Positions 1 through 6,202 of a stretch of DNA of 6,213 bases are shown piece by piece. The DNA comes from an uncultured Selenomonadaceae bacterium (GTDB lineage: Bacteria; Bacillota; Negativicutes; Selenomonadales; Selenomonadaceae): NCBI GenBank assembly GCA_905236595.1, contig CAJORE010000035.1, positions 1-6,213 on the forward strand. Direction: 5' to 3'. The notes beneath the pieces are model-generated. The model was given only the letters and a program-made list of their open reading frames with translations, was not told where the DNA came from and ran no database searches. Position numbers and translations under genes: made by a program. Each line of letters starts with the position of its first letter. Within the stretch, counting starts at the first letter, position 1.

Positions 1-82
1 AGTGGTGCTACGCTGAGGAGGAATGACGCAGTATGCCGGAAAAAGACCCGGCAAGGGTGCGGACGAATTATGCAGTATTTCC
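1..82 (+). repeat. Left copy of an 82-bp inverted repeat
   Basis: These 82 bases are the reverse complement of 6121-6202, with a single mismatch (a30 against c6173). Similarity stops after base 82. The other side cannot be judged because the window starts at base 1. The unit contains a 6-bp stem, TGCCGG (34-39) with CCGGCA (48-53). It encodes no convincing protein and ends 16 bases before the HD-GYP start codon. It looks like a short dispersed intergenic repeat of a hairpin or MITE-like kind. The family is not recognised. Confidence 0.95.
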
Positions 83-98
83 ATAAGGTAAGGGGTTA

Positions 99-1697
99 AT
101 GTTGATGAGTGTTCCCGACGAACAAAATGATATGTCCGCAACAACAAACGGCAACGATTTTCGCAAAGTTTCTCTTTCAACGAAAATAATCGGTATGTTA
201 GCGACGGCGCTTTTTGTGTTCGGCATTGCTTGCGCTTATTTCAGCTACAAGGTATACATGGATTTTTCCGTGGATCAACATATACGCTTCGGCGAAGGCA
301 CCGCCAAACTGGTTGCCGCCGTTATTGATCCGGAACGGGTCGACGATTTTATCGAAACAGGCTGGGCGGCCAATGGGTACGCCGACATTACCAAGCGCCT
401 CTACGCCATTCGTGAAAGCTCGCCGGACATAAAATATGTTTATGTTTACAAAATTATGGAGGATGGTTGCCACGTCGTTTTCGATCTTGATGCCGACGGC
501 GAAGCCGGAGCAACTCCCGGCGAAATAGTTTCTTTTGACGAGTCCTTTATGGAATACTTGCCGACATTGTTGCAAGGCGGCACCATCGCACCGATAATTT
601 CCGACGATAAATACGGCTGGTTGCTCACGGTTTATATCCCCGTGTACAACAGCGCCGGGAAATGCGTTTGCTATGCGGCGGCCGATGTTTCCATGGACGA
701 GCTGAAAGAACAGGCCAACGATTTTCTTAAACGGCTCACGATAATATTCCTGTTGCTGTTCGTCGCCATTTTGTTCGGCGGCATAACCCTTGCCCGCAAA
801 AACATAATACTGCCCATCAACAAAATGACCCACAGCGCCGGTGTCTTTGCGTTTAACTCCGAGGGAACAATGGTAAAAAGCCTGAACGAAATTGACAGCT
901 TAGGCATAAATACCGGCGACGAAATAGAGAATCTGTACCGTTCCATGGTAAAGATGACCCATGACAGCGTACGCCACATGAAGGACGTCTATAAGCGCAA
1001 CAAAACAATAAAAGAGTTGCAACGGGCGCTCATCATAACTTTGGCGGATATGGTGGAACGCCGCGACGAAAATACGGGACAACATATCAAAAAGACCGCT
1101 GCGTATGTAAAAATAATTTTGCAGGAAATGAAAAAGCAAGGCATTTACGCCGACGAATTAACACCGACTTTTGTCGAGAACGTCATCACCTCGGCTCCCC
1201 TGCACGACGTTGGTAAAATTGCCGTTCCCGATGCCATACTGAACAAACCCGGCAAATTGACCGACGAAGAATTCACCATTATGAAATCTCATACCACCGC
1301 CGGGGGCAAAATACTTACTTCCCTCATCGAGAGCGTCCCCGATTCGGATTACCTTTACGAAGCCTGCAATTTGGCAACGTATCACCACGAAAAATGGAAC
1401 GGCAAAGGTTACCCGACGGGACTGTCGGGAGAAAATATTCCCCTGTCGGCACGAGTAATGGCGGTGGCCGACGTGTTTGACGCGCTGGTCAGCAACCGCA
1501 GTTACAAAAAAGGCTTCCCGTACGAAAAAGCATTGGCCATCATGCGCGAAGAAACGGGAACGCATTTTGACCCGAACATAATGAAAGCATTTTTCGCAGC
1601 GGAGAAGGAAATATTGACGGTAGCCGACGAATTTGCCGCCGAAGAAAAGCGCGAACCTGAAGCAAACGGTGACAATATCACGGCTACTGCCGGTTAA
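99..1697 (+). CDS. Membrane-anchored sensor HD-GYP protein, predicted c-di-GMP phosphodiesterase
   Basis: This predicted inner-membrane signalling enzyme should hydrolyse cyclic di-GMP in the cytoplasm in response to an external cue. Visible order: short cytoplasmic N-terminus, membrane helix (about 31-50), extracytoplasmic Cache-like sensor (about 51-211, with YVYVYK at 113-118), second helix (212-232), HAMP-like linker with a DEIENL motif (274-279), then an HD-GYP domain (about 315-500). The metal and catalytic residues typical of the family are present: H329, H369-D370 with K373, H398, H429-H430, G437-Y438-P439 and D458, so it should be active. No GGDEF or receiver domain is seen. The start is ambiguous: ATG 99 lies 10 bases after AAGG (85-88), and ATG 105 lies 9 bases after AGGGG (91-95). 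sufD follows after 16 bases, which suggests co-transcription. Domain assignment is firm; the signal sensed is unknown. Confidence 0.93.
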   Translation: MLMSVPDEQNDMSATTNGNDFRKVSLSTKIIGMLATALFVFGIACAYFSYKVYMDFSVDQHIRFGEGTAKLVAAVIDPERVDDFIETGWAANGYADITKRLYAIRESSPDIKYVYVYKIMEDGCHVVFDLDADGEAGATPGEIVSFDESFMEYLPTLLQGGTIAPIISDDKYGWLLTVYIPVYNSAGKCVCYAAADVSMDELKEQANDFLKRLTIIFLLLFVAILFGGITLARKNIILPINKMTHSAGVFAFNSEGTMVKSLNEIDSLGINTGDEIENLYRSMVKMTHDSVRHMKDVYKRNKTIKELQRALIITLADMVERRDENTGQHIKKTAAYVKIILQEMKKQGIYADELTPTFVENVITSAPLHDVGKIAVPDAILNKPGKLTDEEFTIMKSHTTAGGKILTSLIESVPDSDYLYEACNLATYHHEKWNGKGYPTGLSGENIPLSARVMAVADVFDALVSNRSYKKGFPYEKALAIMREETGTHFDPNIMKAFFAAEKEILTVADEFAAEEKREPEANGDNITATAG

Positions 1698-1713
1698 AAC
1701 AGAAGTGATTGCC

Positions 1714-2544
1714 ATGAAGGAAAATTTCAAACTTCCCATGCCGACATGGAGTTGGTTGGGTGTAAACGAAACGAGACTGCCCGCCCAATTACCGTGCAAT
1801 GAACCGTTGGCCATCGAGACAACGAAAAACGAAGAGCGCGAAGAACTAATCGTCGGCAACCGGGACACCGCCAGACAAAACATCACGGCACACGTCCAAA
1901 CGGGCAGTACCCTGTCATTGGTTGTGTTAAACTTAGTCGATAAAAGTGCCGGTACGATAAACACTATAGTCGAAGGCGGCGGCAAAATCGAAGTAATCTT
2001 GGCGGAAACCGGCCGGTTTAACGCCACCGATTTAAACATCGTGCTAAAGGGCGATGCCGCCGTTGCCCGCATTTATTCCGTGTATTACGCCAAAAACAGC
2101 GACGTACTCGATCTAAATTATCGCATAACATTGCTGGGGAAAAACACCAAAGCCGATATGACGGTAAAAGGCGCTCTCACCGGCAACGCCGACAAAATTT
2201 TTCGCGGCACCCTTGATTTCGCAAAAGGATCAAAAGGCGCAGTCGGGCACGAAAACGAAGCAGTAACCGTTCTGTCCGATACGGTGCATAATCGCTCCGT
2301 GCCGCTAATGTTAAGTCATGAAGATGATGTCGACGGTCATCACGGTGTCACCATCGGCAAAATTGACGACGCAAAACTGTTTTATTTAACAAGCCGCGGC
2401 CTTACGGAAAACGATGCCGGTCGGCTGATTTTGGCCGGTGCCGCCGAGCCGATAATAAAGCGCTTACCGGCCGACGGCAATCTGGTTGCCGCACTTAGGA
2501 AAGCTTTGGACTTAGCCTCGGAAGATGAAGATTGTGAAGAATGA
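1714..2544 (+). CDS. sufD: SufD-like Fe-S cluster assembly scaffold protein
   Basis: This is a 276-residue SufB/SufD-family beta-helix protein. SufD normally pairs with SufB and the ATPase SufC to form the scaffold on which Fe-S clusters are assembled in the cytosol. The C-terminal half carries the family signature: EDDV, then GHHGVTIG, then LFYLTSRGL. H210 in the HG motif aligns by eye with the functionally important His of E. coli SufD. Where SufB carries its catalytic Cys there is VHNRSVP, with no Cys. The only cysteines are C28 and one near the C-terminus, so SufD is a better call than SufB. It is short compared with about 420 residues in E. coli and lacks most of the N-terminal helical part. 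ATG 1714 is chosen because AGAAGTGAT (1701-1709) resembles a Shine-Dalgarno site; the frame is open back to 1633 but overlaps the upstream gene. Confidence 0.88.
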   Translation: MKENFKLPMPTWSWLGVNETRLPAQLPCNEPLAIETTKNEEREELIVGNRDTARQNITAHVQTGSTLSLVVLNLVDKSAGTINTIVEGGGKIEVILAETGRFNATDLNIVLKGDAAVARIYSVYYAKNSDVLDLNYRITLLGKNTKADMTVKGALTGNADKIFRGTLDFAKGSKGAVGHENEAVTVLSDTVHNRSVPLMLSHEDDVDGHHGVTIGKIDDAKLFYLTSRGLTENDAGRLILAGAAEPIIKRLPADGNLVAALRKALDLASEDEDCEE

Positions 2545-2586
2545 CGAGTATTACAGATACCCGCAAACCCTAATGTGAGTAAAAAA

Positions 2587-3807
2587 ATGAACAACAACAT
2601 TTTACATGACTTTCCGTTGCTGGGAAAAAAATTTGGCGATCATACCGTCACTTACCTTGACAACGGCGCCACCACCCAAAAACCCGACAGCGTCATAAAA
2701 GCGGTATGCGGTTATTACGGCGGGTGCAATGCCAACCCGCACCGCGGCGCATACGCACTTTCGGTCAAGGCAACGGACATTTACGAATCGGCGCGACAAA
2801 AAACCCAAAAGTTTATCAATGCCCAAAGCAGCGACGAAATAATTTTTACCAAGAACGCCACCGAAGCCCTGAATCTCATTGCCTACAGCTACGCTTTACC
2901 GCGTCTCCAAAAAGGCGATGAAATCGTAATAAGCATCGCCGAGCACCACAGCAACCTCGTACCGTGGCAATTTGTGGCCAAAAGCACGGGGGCGACGCTA
3001 AAGTATATTTACCTTGCGCCGGACGGCCACTTTGACCGCCATGACATCGAAACAAAGATAACGGCCAACACCAAAATCGTCGCCGTTACGCATATTTCAA
3101 ACGTTCTGGGACTTATTAACCCCATCGACACCATTGCCGCCAAAGCTCACGAAGTCGGCGCAGTCATCGTCGTCGACGGTTCGCAAAGCGTTGCCCACAT
3201 CGCCGTTGATGTACAAAAATTAGCGGCAGATTTTTTCGTGTTCTCGGGGCACAAAATGCTCTCCCCCATGGGTATCGGCGTTTTGTACGGCAAAAAAGCC
3301 TTACTCGACGCAATGCCCCCCTTCTTAATGGGCGGCGACATGATTGAATATGTTGAGGAACAAGAAACCACCTTTGCCGATTTGCCGCAAAAATTTGAGG
3401 CGGGAACGCAAAACGTCGGCGGCGCGGCCGGTTTGTCGGCGGCGATTGATTACTTAGAAGCTGTCGGCTTTCATACCATCGAGCAAATTGAACAAGAACT
3501 AATCACCTACGCTCTGCATAACCTGCGCGAATTGCCTTTTATAACGCTGTACGGATGCGACGCCGCGGAAGGCAAAACGGGGATTGTTACCTTTAATGTG
3601 CAAGACGTTCATCCGCATGACGTTGCGACTGTTTTAGACAGTTTCGGCGTGGCGATTCGCGCCGGTCACCATTGCGCGCAACCGTTAATGAAATATTTGG
3701 GAGTGAACGCCACCTGCCGTGCAAGTTTTTACCTCTACAACACCAAGGAAGACATCGACCGCTTAATAGACGCACTCAAAAAAGTACGAAGCATCATGGG
3801 ATATTAG
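2587..3807 (+). CDS. sufS: SufS cysteine desulfurase (PLP-dependent)
   Basis: SufS removes sulfur from L-cysteine, releasing alanine and leaving a persulfide on its active-site Cys, which feeds Fe-S cluster assembly. The 406 residues counted from ATG 2587 equal the usual length of the family. Visible motifs are the N-terminal YLDNGATTQKP, the PLP-binding lysine in SGHKMLSP (K223), the AEHHSN segment that stacks on the cofactor, and the catalytic loop RAGHHCAQPLM with C363. All catalytic residues look intact. An in-frame GTG at 2575 would add four residues but has no ribosome-binding site upstream, whereas ATG 2587 has GTGA 8 bases before it. The gene follows sufD by 42 bases. Its stop codon overlaps the strong ribosome-binding site of sufU, its natural partner. 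Confidence 0.96.
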   Translation: MNNNILHDFPLLGKKFGDHTVTYLDNGATTQKPDSVIKAVCGYYGGCNANPHRGAYALSVKATDIYESARQKTQKFINAQSSDEIIFTKNATEALNLIAYSYALPRLQKGDEIVISIAEHHSNLVPWQFVAKSTGATLKYIYLAPDGHFDRHDIETKITANTKIVAVTHISNVLGLINPIDTIAAKAHEVGAVIVVDGSQSVAHIAVDVQKLAADFFVFSGHKMLSPMGIGVLYGKKALLDAMPPFLMGGDMIEYVEEQETTFADLPQKFEAGTQNVGGAAGLSAAIDYLEAVGFHTIEQIEQELITYALHNLRELPFITLYGCDAAEGKTGIVTFNVQDVHPHDVATVLDSFGVAIRAGHHCAQPLMKYLGVNATCRASFYLYNTKEDIDRLIDALKKVRSIMGY

Positions 3808-3813
3808 GAGGTG
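3806..3813 (+). promoter_or_regulatory. Strong ribosome-binding site of sufU overlapping the sufS stop codon
   Basis: AGGAGGTG is a near-perfect anti-16S match. It shares two bases with the TAG stop of sufS and lies 7 bases before the GTG start of sufU. This fixes the sufU start and suggests translational coupling of the desulfurase and its acceptor. Confidence 0.85.
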
Positions 3814-3820
3814 TTTATTC

Positions 3821-4261
3821 GTGGAACTTGCGGAACTTTACTCGGACATCATCAACGAACACAGCCGCAACCCCGGCAACCGTCGGCAACTAATCAATGC
3901 CGACGCCCAAAAACGCGGTCATAACCCCAGTTGCGGCGACGACATAACGCTTTCGGTTTCGTTTGACGGCGACGTGATTGCCGACGCGGCCTTCACCGGC
4001 GTTGGTTGCGCTATCTCGCAAGCTTCGGCGGATATTTTAAGTGACCTAATCATCGGCAAAACCGTCAGCGAGGCCAAAACGCTTACGGAAAAATTTTTGG
4101 CCATGATTAAGCGCGAAAACACGGACGATGCCGATCTTGCCGATCTTGACGAAGCCTTGGCACTAAAAAATATCGCCAATATGCCGGCTCGCGTAAAATG
4201 TGCGGTACTGGCATGGCGGACACTAAACGATATACTTACCGAACGCCAAAGTATATCGTAA
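3821..4261 (+). CDS. sufU: SufU, zinc-dependent sulfur acceptor for SufS
   Basis: SufU is an IscU-like zinc protein that receives sulfur from SufS and passes it to the SufBCD scaffold. It is not thought to be the scaffold itself. The four zinc ligands known from Bacillus SufU are all present: C38 and D40 in NPSCGD, C63 in GVGCAIS, and C127 in RVKCAVLAW. The stretch at about 86-117 matches the insertion that separates SufU from IscU, and the 146-residue length is normal. It starts with GTG, supported by the AGGAGGTG site 7 bases upstream, and lies 13 bases after sufS. It is the last gene of the apparent operon. An 11-bp hairpin spans its last codons and the beginning of the stop codon. Confidence 0.95.
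   Translation: MELAELYSDIINEHSRNPGNRRQLINADAQKRGHNPSCGDDITLSVSFDGDVIADAAFTGVGCAISQASADILSDLIIGKTVSEAKTLTEKFLAMIKRENTDDADLADLDEALALKNIANMPARVKCAVLAWRTLNDILTERQSIS
4227..4259 (+). other. 11-bp hairpin at the end of sufU
   Basis: ACGATATACTT (4227-4237) pairs perfectly with AAGTATATCGT (4249-4259) around an 11-base loop. The right arm ends on the first base of the stop codon. A T-rich run (4283-4294) follows only after 23 bases, so this is not a classical intrinsic terminator. It could serve as a 3' stability element or a loose terminator for the suf operon. Confidence 0.45.
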
Positions 4262-4297
4262 AAGTCAAGCGCCAAAAACGAATTTTATTTTTTTGTT

Positions 4298-4327
4298 GGA
4301 TTTCCCCGTCCCGCACTTGGGGAATCC
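4298..4327. promoter_or_regulatory. Inverted repeat upstream of the transporter gene, possible operator
   Basis: GGATT-t-CCCC (4298-4307) pairs with GGGGAATCC (4319-4327): nine base pairs with one bulged t and an 11-base loop. No T-run follows on either strand, so it is a poor terminator. It overlaps the likely -35 box of the transporter promoter, which would suit a repressor site. This is inference from position alone. Confidence 0.35.
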
Positions 4328-4345
4328 GCTACACAAAATTACAAT
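4317..4345 (+). promoter_or_regulatory. Candidate sigma-70-type promoter for the AEC transporter
   Basis: TTGGGG (4317-4322) and TACAAT (4340-4345) are separated by 17 bases, giving a start of transcription near 4352 and a leader of about 30 bases. A second TACAAT (4359-4364), preceded by TG as in an extended -10, lies 19 bases further on but would leave almost no leader before the GAAGGA ribosome-binding site at 4373-4378. Confidence 0.45.
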
Positions 4346-4383
4346 GCTTTTACTGTGCTACAATAAATTTTTGAAGGATTTTT

Positions 4384-5325
4384 ATGTACGATAATTTTCT
4401 CGTTGCCGTAGGCGCAGTAGTCCCTTTGTTTGTACTCATGGGATTAGGCGTATTCATCAAAGCGATGCGGCTTTTGACCGAAGAAGAATTGAAACACGTC
4501 AACCGCATGGTGTTCGACGTGTTTTTTTTCTGCATGATGTTTTACAATATGTACACGACGGAGCTGGCCAAAACCTTTCGTCCGCAACTTATGATATTCG
4601 GCGCGGTCGGTGTATTGGCCGTATTCGTCCTCGCCATGATTATCGTCCCGCAATTTGAAAAGGAAAACAAACGGCGCGGTGCCATGGTGCAAGCAATTTT
4701 TCGCAGCAATTTTGTTCTAATCGGCATCCCCTTAGTCGATAATATTTTCGGCGCGGAGGCAATCGCCATACCCACGATGATGATAGCAATCATTGTCCCC
4801 ATTTATAATGTGTTGGCGGTGCTTTGCTTAGAAACCTTTCGCGGCGGCAAATTCAGTCTGCCGAAAATATTGTTGGGGGTATTCAAGAATCCCATGATTT
4901 TGGGGGCGTTGTGCGGTCTTATCCTGCTCCTCCTAAACATACCGGTGCCGGAACCGGTGCTCAAACCAATCCGTCAAGTGGCGGCGGCAACAACACCCGT
5001 GGCGCTTATCATATTGGGCGCTTCGATTAAACGCGGTTCGTTTCATGCGCATTTGCGACAGCTCGTAACCTGTGTTACGGCTCGTTTAATCGTCGTACCG
5101 GGTATAATGATTGCCCTTGCCATTCATCTTGGTTTTCGCGGCATAGATTTGGTGACGATTATGTCCGTTTTTGCGCCGCCGTGCGCCGTCGCCGGTTTTG
5201 CCATGGCACAACAAATGAACAGCGACGCCGATTTAGCGGGCAACTGTGTCGTATATACTTCGGCGCTGTCATGTTTTACAATTTTTGGTTGGGTACTGTT
5301 GCTAAAATCATTCGGCTTTTTTTAA
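4384..5325 (+). CDS. AEC-family (auxin efflux carrier-like) membrane transporter
   Basis: This 313-residue integral membrane protein is of the AEC / Mem_trans family, secondary carriers in the cytoplasmic membrane. Bacterial members include malate and malonate carriers, but the substrate here cannot be read from the sequence. Ten hydrophobic segments are visible at about 5-25, 38-57, 67-89, 103-121, 126-148, 162-186, 199-217, 227-250, 255-275 and 285-309, the expected number in two five-helix halves. Family-like motifs are RSNFVLIGIPL (107-117), KNPMILG (168-174), PVALIILGAS (205-214) and the APPCAVAGFAMA segment with a following polar N/D stretch. The ATG has GAAGGA 5 bases upstream. The gene stands 122 bases after sufU with its own promoter candidate, so it is probably a separate unit. 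It appears intact and full length. Confidence 0.92.
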   Translation: MYDNFLVAVGAVVPLFVLMGLGVFIKAMRLLTEEELKHVNRMVFDVFFFCMMFYNMYTTELAKTFRPQLMIFGAVGVLAVFVLAMIIVPQFEKENKRRGAMVQAIFRSNFVLIGIPLVDNIFGAEAIAIPTMMIAIIVPIYNVLAVLCLETFRGGKFSLPKILLGVFKNPMILGALCGLILLLLNIPVPEPVLKPIRQVAAATTPVALIILGASIKRGSFHAHLRQLVTCVTARLIVVPGIMIALAIHLGFRGIDLVTIMSVFAPPCAVAGFAMAQQMNSDADLAGNCVVYTSALSCFTIFGWVLLLKSFGFF

Positions 5326-5327
5326 CC

Positions 5328-5356
5328 ATCTTTTAAGATTCACCAAAGATTTTTTT
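5328..5356 (+). terminator. Weak A/T-rich terminator candidate after the transporter gene
   Basis: ATCTTT (5328-5333) can pair with AAAGAT (5345-5350) around an 11-base loop, followed directly by a run of T (5350-5356). The position just after the stop codon is right, but the stem has only one G-C pair, so termination may be inefficient. Confidence 0.35.
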
Positions 5357-5400
5357 AATATTTTAGCTCTATTATACGTCCATAAGGTTCACGAATGTCG

Positions 5401-5463
5401 CAAGGATTGGAGACCCTTGATACCCCCGACCAAGGGCGAGGCGCAACAATTTGCGTCTCGCCC
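5401..5463 (+). other. Structured intergenic element with overlapping stems
   Basis: Three stems share arms. A is CAAGG (5401-5405) with CCTTG (5415-5419). B is CCCTTG (5414-5419) with CAAGGG (5431-5436). C is a 12-bp stem, 5434-5445 with 5452-5463, containing one G-U pair. A and C can coexist, while B excludes A and competes with the base of C. No T-run follows C on either strand, so it is not an ordinary terminator. A 24-codon ORF (5395-5469, starting MSQGLETLDTP, with AAGG 7 bases before its ATG) covers the same bases. The element could be a dispersed repeat, a leader RNA or a small RNA. It matches no riboswitch class that I recognise. The remaining bases up to 5569 show only a TTGAAC -35-like hexamer (5494-5499) without a good -10 box. 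Confidence 0.5.
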
Positions 5464-5569
5464 CAATAAAGAACCGTTACCGATAAAATGTGATTGAACT
5501 TACGGACATCCACAAAAATGTTTAATGTTCCGATACGTGTGAACACAAACTCATGCAGGAGTGATAACA

Positions 5570-6013
5570 ATGACAAATAATAATTTCATTAAAAAAAGCA
5601 CGGCCTTATTGTTAAGCGGTATGTTGGGCTTCGGGCTTCTTGCAATGCCGACTGCGGCCGAAGCTTCGTCAAATGCTTCGTCAAATGCTTCGCTTATGGC
5701 CACAACACCCATAGTGACATCAAATTTAAGCACCGCGCTTGACATAGCGATGCGCGAAAACGCCAAACAAAAATACGGCGCCAAGTATAAGAAACAGCTT
5801 GAAAAAGAGCGCAAAGAGCGTGAGCGCCGCGAGAGACTCGAACGTAAACGTCAAGAAAAGGAACGCCAGGAACGTGAAGAACGCGCCCGTAAAGAACGCC
5901 AAAAATACGAGAAATATTCGTCACACAAACAGCAATATTCATCAAAGGATCGTAACACCGCTACCGCTGTCGGAGCCTTAATCGGCTACATGGTCGGTAA
6001 ATCCGGCGTATAA
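5570..6013 (+). CDS. Exported protein with an ER/K-rich helix and Gly-rich hydrophobic tail, function unknown
   Basis: I do not recognise a family. The 147 residues divide clearly. A Sec signal peptide (1-32) has lysines at 8-9, a hydrophobic core at 11-26 and a likely cleavage after A30-E31-A32. A short low-complexity stretch follows with ASSN twice (about 32-41). Next comes a highly charged segment (about 62-117) of E, R, K and Q with almost no hydrophobic residues, resembling a stable single alpha-helix (ER/K type) or coiled coil. The C-terminal AVGALIGYMVG (133-143) looks like a glycine zipper. A cell-envelope role is possible but is inference. ATG 5570 is chosen because AGGAGTG (5557-5563) lies 6 bases upstream; an in-frame GTG at 5561 would fall inside that site. 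The gene is alone between a structured intergenic region and a strong terminator. Confidence 0.85.
   Translation: MTNNNFIKKSTALLLSGMLGFGLLAMPTAAEASSNASSNASLMATTPIVTSNLSTALDIAMRENAKQKYGAKYKKQLEKERKERERRERLERKRQEKERQEREERARKERQKYEKYSSHKQQYSSKDRNTATAVGALIGYMVGKSGV
5663..5692 (+). repeat. 12-bp tandem repeat, 2.5 copies, inside the exported-protein gene
   Basis: GCTTCGTCAAAT occurs twice head to tail (5663-5674, 5675-5686), followed by GCTTCG. The unit is four codons and encodes ASSN just after the predicted signal-peptide cleavage site, so copy-number changes would keep the frame. Confidence 0.9.
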
Positions 6014-6060
6014 CGTCAATTCTATTGCCGCCATTCGTCAATTTCATGCCGCAAAAATCC

Positions 6061-6106
6061 AAAATACGCCGCCGCTCACATTATAATGTGAGCGGCGGCG
6101 TATTTT
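6061..6106. terminator. Bidirectional intrinsic terminator (46-nt perfect palindrome)
   Basis: Bases 6061-6083 are the exact reverse complement of 6084-6106. The G/C-rich core (CGCCGCCGCTCAC and its partner) is flanked by an A-rich left end and a T-rich right end, the form of an intrinsic terminator working on both strands. It lies 47 bases after the stop codon of the exported-protein gene and just before the right repeat copy. Confidence 0.9.
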
Positions 6107-6120
6107 TCATCAAAATTTAA

Positions 6121-6202
6121 GGAAATACTGCATAATTCGTCCGCACCCTTGCCGGGTCTTTTTCCGGCATACCGCGTCATTCCTCCTCAGCGTAGCACCA
6201 CT
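6121..6202 (-). repeat. Right copy of the 82-bp inverted repeat
   Basis: This is the inverted partner of 1-82, with 81 of 82 positions matching. The element probably continues to at least 6207: AGCGTAG (6189-6195) and CTACGCT (6201-6207) form a 7-bp stem around CACCA, completed by bases beyond the matched part. The internal TGCCGG/CCGGCA stem is at 6150-6155 and 6164-6169. The sequence inward of 6121 is unrelated to that inward of base 82. Confidence 0.95.

Noticed and set aside
23..91. 22-codon ORF in the left repeat preceded by AGGAGG
   Set aside because: The AGGAGG (16-21) is only one base from the ATG, too close to work normally. In the inverted copy the frame continues into different sequence, so it is not conserved as a protein.
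198..833. 211-codon minus-strand open frame inside the HD-GYP gene
   Set aside because: It lies antisense to a gene with firm domain motifs, has no recognisable domain and is a shadow of the real reading frame.
1633..1713. Upstream extension of sufD overlapping the HD-GYP gene
   Set aside because: The extra 27 residues show no SufD similarity, and a Shine-Dalgarno-like AGAAGTGAT sits just before ATG 1714.
1158..2072. 304-codon minus-strand open frame across the HD-GYP and sufD genes
   Set aside because: It spans two well-supported opposite-strand genes and its translation shows no coherent family. Long antisense frames are expected at this base composition.
4298..4327. Intrinsic terminator after the suf operon
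   Set aside because: The stem is bulged and no T-run follows it on either strand; the T-rich run lies upstream of the stem.
5326..5569. c-di-GMP or other known riboswitch before the exported-protein gene
   Set aside because: The conserved core motifs of the classes I know are not present. Only generic stems are visible.
5355..5576. 73-codon minus-strand ORF in the intergenic region
   Set aside because: It has no domain, overlaps the ribosome-binding site and start of the exported-protein gene, and is better explained as readthrough of the structured element.
1..6202. Composite transposon or integron bounded by the repeats
   Set aside because: No transposase or integrase gene lies inside, the contents are housekeeping genes, and target-site duplications cannot be checked because the window ends at the repeats.
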